Below the pieces are notes generated by a model that saw nothing but the letters and a program-made list of their open reading frames with translations, searched no databases and was not told the origin of the DNA. Of a stretch of DNA of 64,000 nt, positions 11,596 through 21,444 are shown piece by piece. Every line of letters begins with the position of its first letter. Position 1 is the stretch's first letter. A program made the position numbers and the translations under genes. This DNA is from Mortierella sp. BCC40632 (Eukaryota > Mortierellomycota > Mortierellomycetes > Mortierellales > Mortierellaceae). Where the stretch lies: assembly GCA_011634665.1 (NCBI GenBank), contig WAEK01000014.1, positions 416,501 to 480,500 of the forward strand, given 5' to 3'.

Positions 11596-12531
11596 TCAGC
11601 TCAGTCCATCCAGGAGAAAGACGACCAAAGAAAGTACCGACAAAAGAATAGGCGATGGTGTAGAAACGAAACAAGAAATTATGGTGGTGGTGAAGGTGGT
11701 GGTGAAGGAGGAATAGGAGGAGAAAAAGAGAGCCATTCGAGGAAGAGTCTTCGAGAATGTCCTTGTCGCCGTGTTACTGATAGAGGAAGCACTTTGACCT
11801 TTCTTGGATGGTTCTGGGACGGTCTGACCATTCTTGGATTCAATACATGCTTCTTGAAAGGCTTCCAATGCTAAATTCTCATTTTGATCGGCCACCACAA
11901 TATCATGCAAGAAATTCATTTGCGAGGTCACTCGGAAACAAGTCAAACAAACTCGGACTGCTGGAAGACCTTGGTTCGGACAAATACATTGTAAAAACGG
12001 AAGAATAGTCGTAAAGTTGTATTCATGTGGAGAAGAAGAAGAAGAAGGATCCAACATGGTCATGGAAGAATTGTCGTTGGAAGGAGGGAGAGGAGGTCGT
12101 TGAACTGAACGTGGGTGTGGTGGTAAGGTTTGGTTGGCAATTTGATGACATTCCTTCAGTTTTGGATAAAAGAATTGACATTTCTGACAAGACTCGGATC
12201 CCTTGGGGAAGAATGGGTCCACAATCACCGGTCGAACTCCAGAAGGTATAGCCGAAGCAATTGGAACCAAAAGTCGAGTAGTAGTAGGCGAAGGCGTGGT
12301 GAGACTCAAGTCTATCGTAGTCGTGGTCACCATTGCTGTTAAAACAGATGTGGGTTCAGGACTGGGTATCACAGGGACAATCGTCGTCGAGGTTGTGATG
12401 GGCAAAGCACTTTCGCCACCATTGTCGGATGATTCTCCTGACTCTGTGTCTTCATCGGCGATAGCTATCGAAGCAAAGAACACGCAAAAGAAGATAAAAG
12501 TAAAAACGAATCTCCGTAATAGACGCGACAT
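11596..12531 (-). CDS. Secreted, possibly GPI-anchored Cys-rich protein, unknown function
   Basis: Intronless 311-residue reading frame. Residues 1-25 form a clear signal peptide (MSRLLRRFVFTFIFFCVFF, then ASIAIA). A Ser/Thr/Pro-rich segment with many TTT and PSP units follows, likely O-glycosylated. The folded part has two cysteine clusters: SCQKCQFFYPKLKEC and QCICPNQGLPAVRVCLTC, then a lone Cys in FQEACIES. The C-terminus ends in a hydrophobic stretch (SPILLSVLSLVVFLLDGLS) that could serve as a GPI-attachment signal or a membrane anchor. The cysteine spacing resembles small surface proteins of filamentous fungi, but no named family was recognised. DNA upstream of the ATG (12540-12770) is purine-rich on the plus strand, so the leader is pyrimidine-rich on the sense strand. 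Confidence 0.75.
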   Translation of the reverse strand: MSRLLRRFVFTFIFFCVFFASIAIADEDTESGESSDNGGESALPITTSTTIVPVIPSPEPTSVLTAMVTTTTIDLSLTTPSPTTTRLLVPIASAIPSGVRPVIVDPFFPKGSESCQKCQFFYPKLKECHQIANQTLPPHPRSVQRPPLPPSNDNSSMTMLDPSSSSSPHEYNFTTILPFLQCICPNQGLPAVRVCLTCFRVTSQMNFLHDIVVADQNENLALEAFQEACIESKNGQTVPEPSKKGQSASSISNTATRTFSKTLPRMALFFSSYSSFTTTFTTTIISCFVSTPSPILLSVLSLVVFLLDGLS

Positions 12532-12953
12532 TGTCGTTTTGTTCTTTTTTGAGGAGAGGGTATCAAGATGGATGGGAAGGGAGCGAGGAAGGGAGAGAAT
12601 GGTTCAAAGCGTTGGTACAAAATCAAGGAAGCAGTGATCGCAAAGGGAAAAAGAAAAGCGTAATACAATGGTTCGCGGATCGTGTTGGAGGAGAGAGACG
12701 AAGAAGAAGAGAGAGAGAGATAGAAAAGAAAAGAAAAGAAAGAAAGAAATAGAGATAACGAATGTGCCGAGACGCTTTGAGGCTCGTCTTTCCCCATTAG
12801 CATCCTATCCCAGTCCGTCTACTCTTTCCCTTTTGGCCAAAAACAACTTTTTTTTTTTTTTTGCCTCGCTAAACTTGGAATATCAGTCTTTGGTCCCTTT
12901 TCTTTGTCTCTTTCTTTCTTTTTGCGTCTCCTGGTTTGCATTCTCTGACATTT

Positions 12954-13004
<51 letters not shown>

Positions 13005-13485
13005 TATGTGAACCCCATTTGTGCGGCACGACTCCTTGAAATTTCCAGCAATAGAAAGCTATCTTGAAAGGCCTGCTCAAAGAGCGGCATCGCGACACGT
13101 GTACATCCTAATGGATTGCCCTTTGCTGGTGGCAGCGAGCAGCCCTTTTTATTTCTTCTTCCTTGTGATCCTTGTCCTTTGAGCAAACATGTCCCACACT
13201 TTTTTTTTTTTTTACCCTCCCCCCCTCCCCTTCTTCCGATACAATTTGCTCTTCTCCTTCCTGGTATCTGTAAACTCCGTGTCTACCAACCTCCAATGAA
13301 CTAGTAACGTGTGTTTGTGTATTGTCTCTCTTCTCCACGAATAGGCGATTCTGCCTTCCTAGGAAAATATAAAGAATCTCTTTTTTTTTTTTTTTTTTTC
13401 TTTCAAGGGTCCAAACATCGTGATACAAGGAATGGAGTATCCAGTTGTCATCAAATGTATGTTGTAGAGGTCCTTTGTCAGACTC

Positions 13486-13516
<31 letters not shown>

Positions 13517-14016
13517 AGTAAAAGCAAAGCAAAGTAGGCAAATCTGCAGCTAGCCAGCTTGCCAGCAAACAACTATCAGACCATTCAAAATGATTGGAAC
13601 GTTAGCCCTCTGCATGTTCACAAGAAAGCTTCTCATTGCTGGGAACAGTATCAATGCTCCTGGTTCTTCTTTTGGGTCCTGCATGATCGGGAATTAGGAC
13701 GCGTTCCTTTCTTTCTTTCTTTTCTTTTGTCTGCCCAGTTTGTGTCGATGAGGAAATCTGAAAAAAAAAAAAAAAAAAAGGACAAATATTGCAGATGCTG
13801 TGATGCTGTGCTTGAGAGAGCTCACACTGTGTCCATTGTCTGGAGAGAAAGTAGAGAAGAAAAATATGCAAATGCGCCTTATCCATTCAAGATCCTGCTT
13901 TAAAGAGCGTCTTTGCAGAGAAAAGAAAATAAGAAAGTATGTGTTGAAAACGTATAGCCGTTTTTTTTTTTTTATTGTGAGGAAGCTATCCCCGCCGTCC
14001 CGAAAATAAGAAAAAT
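12532..14016. other. Gene-free stretch with CT array and homopolymers
   Basis: Holds a (CT)n array at about 12957-12999, a TTTC-type run near 12905-12922, T runs near 12847-12862, 13200-13213 and 13381-13399, and an A run near 13486-13511. No reading frame longer than repeat artefacts shows domain-like composition on either strand. It separates the upstream region of the minus-strand secreted protein from the 3' end of the ribosomal protein gene. Confidence 0.6.
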
Positions 14017-14682
14017 TTACTTGCGGTTGGTGAGGATACTAAAGGAAACAAAGAAATCAAAAAAGATTGGTTAGAAATGGGAGGGCACTCGCTCATTCAT
14101 ACAACCCCTCCACTCTTCCCTACTCCCACTCCATATTTTTTTTTTTCATATTGCTTTCTCTCAAACTTACCCGTCGTAGCGCTGCTTGAACCAGTTCATG
14201 GACTCCTCCTTGGTGACACGGTGGCTGGTACCGATCTTGGCGACAGCACGGCGACGCTTGGTGATACGGTTACCGGGGCGGTTCATGCAGACGAAAAAGT
14301 CCATACCGTAAATACCGATGGAGGGATCGTACTTGATACCGAGATCGATGTGCTCCATGATACCGAAGCCAAAGTTGCCGGTCTCGGAGAAGTTGGACTT
14401 CTTGAGCTCGTACTCCTTGACCTTGAGACCACGCTCAAGAATCTCCTCAGCCTTGGGGCCACGGACGGTGACGTGGACGGCAATCTTTTCGTTACGACGG
14501 ATACCGAAGGTACGGACGGTGTAACGGGCCTTGGAGTAGACGGGGGTCTGACCAGTCAACTGCTCAAGAACCTTGGCGGCACGAGTCAAACGATCTCCAG
14601 ACTCGCCGACACAGATGTTGAGGACGAGCTTCTCAAGGCGCAACTCGCGCATTTGGTTGGTGGCGGCAGGGGCGTCAGCGGA
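14017..14682 (-). CDS. RPL11: 60S ribosomal protein L11 (uL5), first exon not located
   Basis: Large-subunit protein that binds 5S rRNA in the central protuberance. On the minus strand one exon spans 14171-14682 and a short last exon spans 14017-14038, ending YDG-ILTNRK-stop. Family-diagnostic segments are plain: [76 protein letters not shown] and [18 protein letters not shown]. The exon opens after a TTTTAG acceptor with [10 protein letters not shown] before MREL, so the true initiator sits in a very short exon further right (14690-15300), as is common in fungal ribosomal genes. Several ATG-GT candidates exist there and none is decisive. Codon bias is strong, like the multifunctional enzyme gene. 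Confidence 0.95.
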
Positions 14683-15460
14683 CTAAAATATTTGTAGGGG
14701 GGAGGGAGAAAAAAAAATTGGTCCGTGTTATTAAAGGTTGCTGAAGAAATGGTTACTGAACGCTTGCATCTCTGCGTTTGATGCCATCGCCACCATCCCG
14801 GCAGAGTTTCTCCATGAGGCTTTTTTTTTTCTCCAGCCTAGTTGGATCCTGTTAATGTTGTACATGCAAGGTTGAAAGCCTTTTTTTTTCATTCATCACA
14901 TGAACACCCTTGAAATGGTGGTTGTCGATAGGTCTGATCGGTGCCTTTGATGGACGTTTGACCACAAGTCCTTGTCTTTTCTTTTTTCCCTTTTCTTTTT
15001 TTTTCCTGTGCAAGTTGGTCCAAAGGCGTAGTGATGCAGAGTTTCCCCATGCATTGTCATGGATTCACAGCCAAATGCCTCATGTCGAATGCAAGTGTTC
15101 AGCCGCAAGTGATTTCGGTCATTTCCAGAACCATTTCGACGATGACGATGAATGCCCCCTCCCATCAAAGATGGATAGAATTGTTGGAGATCGATAGACG
15201 TTCGTTTCTGATCCTGGGATATAGCTGTATGTCCAGATACCACGATCGATGGATAGTAGCCTCTGTTGATATTATTTTTTGAGTTGCCTTGGATATGGTG
15301 TACATCCATCCTCTCCCCTCCTCCTCCTCTCGCTTATTCCACCTCTACTGGGTGACTTGCCATTCTGAAAGCTAGAGATATTGTCAAAGGAGGAACTTGC
15401 TCCGCTTCTGTGGCCCAGGCTCAGATAATACCTGAACTTTTGCAAGCCACACAAACCTTT

Positions 15461-15498
<38 letters not shown>

Positions 15499-15648
15499 CG
15501 CTCTAGAGATACGCGTTTCCATTACTATTACTTTACTATTGCAGATGAAAGGCCTAATAAAACTATACTTTCTAATCACCCTCCTCCTCCCCCCCAGTTC
15601 CCCCTAAAAATATATATATTTCGAACACTATTATCAGCCTCATTATGT
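14683..15648. other. Region upstream of RPL11 and downstream of the MFS gene
   Basis: Should contain the RPL11 promoter and its tiny first exon on the minus strand. It also has T runs near 14821-14830 and 14881-14889, and a (CT)n array at about 15466-15494. Frames in it are short and lack conservation. The 3' flank of the MFS gene begins just right of 15600. Confidence 0.5.
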
Positions 15649-16857
15649 TTAAGAGCTATGGTGTTCTCCACCAGCATTGAAGGATGGCTGAGCACCCGAG
15701 CGATGGCTGTCCACATATTCTTCCCACTCGGCATCTTCTTGCTCCTTGCTCAACATCTTGACTCCAAAAGATCCAATACGGATCAATCGACCAAAGAGTC
15801 TCAACCTTGCAAACTCACCCTTGGCCTTGGGCAAGAGTCGGTCATGAACATTGGTACCCACAAAGAGCAAGAACAAGAAACCAACACAGGCAATTCCAAG
15901 AATCCAGTGCAAGTTGGTAGAATAAATATAAGGTTCTCGAGTCGTGTGACCGATCGCCAAGAGATGGTTATAAATCTCTGTGAACAACAATCCACCTCCG
16001 ACACCAGCCAAGGACCAAGCCGTGAGGATGATACCGTGGAGCGCACCAATGTTGGTAGGTCCAAACATATCGCAAAGGAAGGCAGGGATACATCCGAAAC
16101 CACCACCGTAGGTCGCAGTCAGAATCCAAATCTCGATCAAGAATGCCCAGTACACTTGATGCTCCATGATCACGGGCAAAGTAGCCAGAATGATCACCTG
16201 AGAGAACAACATGACAAAGAACGAGTTCTTGCGACCAAGCTTGTCGGAAACCGTAGAAAAGAAGAGACGACCACCAAGGTTGAATCCTCCGTTGATGGCG
16301 ACGATCGTTGCAGCAGTACCCGCGTCCTTGTTAAAGATATCCTTGACAATGTTCGCGAGACGGGACAGGAAGACAAGACCAGCGATCGAGTTGCCAAAGA
16401 ACATGACGTACATGATGCGGTATTCCTTTGAAAAGATGGCAGTACTAAGGATCATACCCTGACCAGGGTCCTTGAACTGTTGAGCAGCCTTCTCATTCAC
16501 ATTGGCCTCAATCTCACCCGCCTCGTTGACCTTGTTGCGATAGACATCCATACCATTCACCTGGAAATTAGGTGGAGGCACACGGAAGACAAGAGAACAG
16601 ATCAACATGGCAGCGAAATAAGAACAACCCAAGATCACAAAGGTCAATGGAAGACCCACGGCAGCGATCAGGGGCTCGGGAATCTTGGCCAGGATGATTG
16701 AGCCCGCTCCGAAACCGCAGACTGCAAACCCAGCTGCAAGTCCACGACGGTCTGGGAACCACTTCTGAAGGGCAGAGACAGGGGAAATGTAACAGAGTCC
16801 GAGTCCTGCACCACCAAGGACACCGTAACCAAAGTACAACAAGGCCAAAATCTATTC

Positions 16858-16896
<39 letters not shown>

Positions 16897-17950
16897 GTTA
16901 CAACATGTTCGCATCAGAAGATAGGGGCCTTGGTGAGGAAGGCTATCAAAGAAAAAAACACGGAATGGGTTGGGATTGGGGGGACTGGATAGGTACAGTA
17001 AAAGAGCAAACATACCTTGGAGTAGATGCCGATAGCAGCAATCATGTTACCCAAGAAAAAGATAGTAGAACCGATGATGGCAGCAAGCTTTGGGCCATTA
17101 CGTTCTAACCAAGGACCATTGACAGCGGCAGAGAGACCAAAGCATCCTAGTGTAAGGGGAGTGGGTAACGGAGTAAAAAGAAAGCAAGAAAAAAAGAAAG
17201 GAAGGAAGGAGGGGTTAGCTTGGTACAATAGGCTGAAGGGAAAAAAGGGTGCATACCCTTGATCCCGCTCACTGCCCCGAATATACCCCGGAATAGAAAA
17301 AAAAAATAGCTTGCTTACCGACAGCAATGTAAAAGGTGACGGCAGCCATATGCTTCACGGGAGCTGGCTTTCCTGTGGCCGGGTTGATGGAGGTGCCAAA
17401 GATGTAAGCATCGATGGGGTCATTGAACACAGACCCTGTAAAATGGGATTTCAAAGAAAATAAGCAACAATCGGAGGGGGGTTATTAACCTGAGCCTTTC
17501 AACAATGCGTTATTCGTCTTCTTTTTTTTTAAACACTCCTCGGAACACTTACATGCATAAAGAGAACCACAAATGGCCTGGAACCTAAAGCATTCGATTT
17601 TTTTTAGACAATAGGGTAAAGAAAGGGAGGTTATGCTTAGGTTCAAGAATGACCTCTGCCTCATTTTCTTCAGCGACATTTTGTTTTGTTTTGTTGATGT
17701 TGTTTTTTTTTGCACTTTGTCCCCCCGATGGAGTGTGGGGGGATGTCCTGATATGAAAAATAGCTACTTACATAAAAGCGGTTGGGAACATGGTCCATCG
17801 GTTGAACGGGATGTTGAACAACAAGTACTTTTCCTTCTCGATGGTGCGCTGCGATCGGTTGTATTGAGTATCGCTGTAGTGGCGAAGCAGAGAGCGAACA
17901 AAGGGGTTTGAGGACTCGGCCTCTGTCCCCGCTGCAGGCGCGTTTGTCAT
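15649..17950 (-). CDS. MFS transporter, oxalate/formate antiporter (OFA)-like
   Basis: Multi-pass carrier, probably for an organic or monocarboxylic anion. Exons in reading order are 17772-17950, 17553-17584, 17319-17435, 17016-17146 and 15649-16851, totalling 553 residues with consistent phase. The N-terminal cytoplasmic part is followed by 12 expected helices: for example AAIIGSTIFFLGNMIAAIGI, LLYFGYGVLGGAGLGLCYIS (motif typical of OFA carriers), the MFS signature PDRRGLAAG between helices 4 and 5, GGRLFFSTVSDKLGRK in the second half, and GGGFGCIPAFLCDMFGP near helices 9-10. The tail is charged (EQEDAEWEEYVDSH). The second exon is only 32 bases. The substrate cannot be read from sequence; bacterial OFA members move oxalate/formate, and fungal ones are mostly uncharacterised. 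A GA array fills the last intron (16862-16892). Confidence 0.85.
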
Positions 17951-18011
17951 TTTTTTTTTTGTACTATCATCGCCATTCAGATTAATATGATTTTAGGTTA
18001 GGTCGGAGGAT

Positions 18012-18045
<34 letters not shown>

Positions 18046-19928
18046 TTAAACGTGGATTGACAGGCCTATGGCAGCCATAAAGGATAAGCGTCGGAATGAC
18101 GCTCTGCAATGGAGATCTGCTCAAATTCGGCCATTTCGAAAATCATGATAAAGAACGACATCTGCAAGGTGTATGAGTGCGAGAGAAAAGGGTAGGAGAG
18201 CCAGCCCAATTGTTCTCGTGTGAGAGTAGGAAGGGTATGGGGAAGGGGGGGGGAGTGTATGTATGTGTGTGTGTGTGTGTGTGTGCAAATTATGTAGTAC
18301 CTGCTGCAGTGAAGTGGAATGGGAAAGATGAAGCGACTGACTGCAAGTAGGCGAGAAAACAAGGATGCCTGGAGATGATGACCAAAGATTCAAGGACTTT
18401 GGGGGTGAGGTAGGCTGAGTGCAGAAGAAAAGAAGAAAAGAAGAAGAAGAAGAAGAAGAAGAAGAAGAAGAAGAAAAGGAAGAAGAAAAAGAGAAAGAAG
18501 ATAAAAAAAACAACAAAGATTATGAAAAAGAGATGAAGTCAGGCAGGTCAGACTTCGGCACAGCACGTCTGTGAGCGGATTAAAAAAAAAAAAAAGTCTT
18601 TTTGGAGAGGAGAGGAGACTGTGGGATAAGTCTTTCCTGTCTCTCTGCCTCCCTCAGAACCTCCTGAACACCATCCCTTTCACCCGTCTGAGGTCTGGCT
18701 CTCTTGGTTCTGCAACGCTCTCGCTCCTCCTTGCGTCCCTCAGTTCACCTCCTCTTCGTCCCTCCTTCCTCCCTTCTCCCGCGCCAACTAGCCTCGGATG
18801 GATTTGTAGAGGGGTTGAAAAAAAAAAAAAAAAAAAAAAAAGAGATGGAGGGGAGGAAGGCAAGAACACGTCCCTTAAAGGAGGGGCTTCCTCAGTCAGA
18901 AGATCCTGGTAGCGGATGCCTATCCAGCAGCAAAGGAGCCAAGGAGCGATGAATATGGATGTATCTGGTGGTTTCCTTCAGTGGTGTACAGAGAACAGAG
19001 GTGCAGAAGAGGCGTACGCTTCCACGGGTGAATGTGCATGCCCCGGGGTGCTTACATCCTCCTTTCGCTTCCTGCCTCCTTCCCCATCCTGGCTACTTGC
19101 TTTCAGGTGTAAGGCGAAGAAGAGAGAGTAAGAAAGAAAAAAACGGTTAGCATTGTGGCCCCTAAGACAACCAACTGATACTACCCTTTTTCACTTTGCT
19201 TCAAGCCTCCTCTTGTGGTACTCAAGGGTCAGGAGTCACCCAAGGAGTCCACGGGGAGAGGGGAGAGAGAGAGAGACAGGGAAACCTCACACCTCAGGAC
19301 TGTATCCTCGTTGTATTCTCACAAACTTTTGACCTGATGGAGCAAGATAACGAACAGCCAACCGAATGATCGCTCTTTTGCGCGACGAGACGCAGCATAG
19401 TTGTCCTGCTGGTCCTTTTTTTTTTTTTTTTTTTTTTTTGAGTTTTTGGCCTGGACCCTCGGCACTCGCCGACATTCTTGACAATGCAAATGATGTAGTA
19501 TAGGTAGGTACATCATTGCTCTTGGGTGCACCTTCATTCCTCAGGTCTCTTTCCTGCAGCGTGAGATCGAGAGCGGGATGATGGGGTTGGCGCCATGTCA
19601 GCACAAGTGCGTGAATGTTGCCGTGAGCTGATTGTGCGAGTGCATGTATCCACCAAAGCTACAGGGAGTAGAGCACTGACTCCTGACTGTCCCTGAGCAT
19701 CATACTGGAGGCGATTTTACTCCATGAATTCCCAAACAGTGACAGCCTGCTATCCAGGCAGAGTATTCATGGGGCTGATTACCCTTGCTAGTAAAACTGA
19801 TTGCATCGAAGATGGCCTCCGGGTTGCTGGTGTAGGATCCGAAAAGTAGGAGCGTCTACAGCAGAGCCAACAAAAGTAAACAAACGAGCGAGCGAGCGAG
19901 CCAAAAAGAATGAGAAGGTTGGAGATCG

Positions 19929-19962
<34 letters not shown>

Positions 19963-21444
19963 CCTTCTTCTACATTACCCAAAGTCTCGCGTGTCCAAAT
20001 ACCTAGACCTGCAGCAAAATGATGCCTGAAAGAATAATATCGTGTAATAGTTGGGAGTACCCGAAAGGATTTTGTCCAGTGTCTTGGTCTTGTCAACGGG
20101 CAAGCCTTCATGGTAGCCCCTGTTTGGTTCAGGCCTAGAACCTGAGTTACCTGACAACGAAAGAGAAGTTTGAGCTCTCTAAGAATGTGCGCTATCGTCT
20201 AGAGGAGTTTGCAGAATAAACCATTCTACCCACAATCTACGGATACATTCTGAACAGAATTGGATGACCTCTATTGACTGACACATTGCCAAACCTGTTG
20301 GGGCGTTACTCGCCCTTTTTTTTCCCTTCCTTCCTGATTCCTGAATGGTCCAAGTCGTCGTTGGTAAAGAAGCTCAAGCCAAGCACTCTCCTTTGTCGTG
20401 AGGACTGTGTTCTAAATACAAGATTTTTAGGCTCATTGCGGCATAAAACAAGAAACAGAGAAGCAGGGCCCCGACCCTTCTCAAATGGATTGCCAATTGG
20501 ACTGGACCTTGTCGTCTTGTAAGCCTTTTTTTTTTTGTTGTTGTTCCACACCCCCCCCCCCCATCTCCTTCCTCCTTCCTGATTCCCTAGAATCGAACTT
20601 ATCAAAATACCAAGTGTGCACGTGGCCGAAATATTCGCTTTCTACCACCACACTTGTTTCTCTCATGGAGTGCATTCCTCCTAGGCTTGGGTCTCATTGG
20701 GCGAAATGGGCTCCTCATTCGATTTCTACATTCCGCAATGATTGGAACATTTAAATGCACTCCCGGGATGCATTTAGATTTGGACCCTTTCAACAAGACC
20801 CTCGCCCGCTTTGAATCCTCGGGTTGAATCGAGAGGAGTAGGAGTAGGAGGAGTAGGAGGAGGAGAAAGAAAGAAAGAAAGAACGGCTTGGTTTGCATCA
20901 AACCTACACTAGCTACTCGGACCTTACTCGCAGCTTGAGGAATAGGAGGATATGGGATCGACAGCAAAGTTATTGGTTTCTCATGTGCTGAAAAAGATCG
21001 AGAGAGAAAGAGAAAGAGAGTCATCTCAACTAGAACAAGATCGAGCTTGGTCACCAAGCGAATAACTGTTCCGAATGATACGCGACTGCCCATAGTCACG
21101 TCTCGATTATCGTAGCATATTGAGTAAGCTTAATCGGTGCTGGTGAAGGTAAGAGACCGTTATTACCATGAAAGAAGGAACAAAGGAGAAGGCGGTGAGT
21201 AGAAGAACAGGTGAAAGCGAGAGAAGAGATAGAAAGTGAACGAGTGAACGAGTGAACGTAATGTGCATCTAACAGAGGACAGAGGATAGGCAAAGGGAGG
21301 GTATAGAATGTCATGGCATCTTTCAACTCTTTGGTTCTTCTTTTCTTTTACATCTCTCTCGTCTCTTGCCTTTGCCTCTCTATGCCTTCTTTTGTCGCAT
21401 AGAATACCATAAACACCACTTGCCTGAAGCTACCCCTCTTGTCC
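17951..21444. other. 3.5-kb gene-poor region with repeats
   Basis: The largest gene-free interval between recognisable genes. It has a 31-base T run at 18014-18044, a (TG)n run near 18260-18284, a GAA array at 18425-18490, an A run at 18819-18841 and a T run at 19931-19961. Between 19290 and 21100 base composition is more complex and several minus-strand fragments look like broken protein sequence, but none is long or conserved enough to name. DNA just before 21445 is mildly pyrimidine-rich and probably holds the leader of the next gene. Confidence 0.5.
18425..18490. repeat. (GAA)n trinucleotide array
   Basis: AAGAAG-type repeat of about 66 bases with a few interruptions, in non-coding DNA upstream of the MFS gene. 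Such purine tracts can form triplex DNA. Confidence 0.85.

Noticed and set aside
14077..14697. A 206-residue plus-strand frame opposite RPL11
   Set aside because: Antisense shadow of the highly biased ribosomal protein exon, which is unmistakable on the minus strand.
20602..21099. 165-residue minus-strand frame in the gene-poor region
   Set aside because: It contains an Ser/Leu run from a GGA/GAAA repeat, the two halves differ in character and nothing looks conserved.
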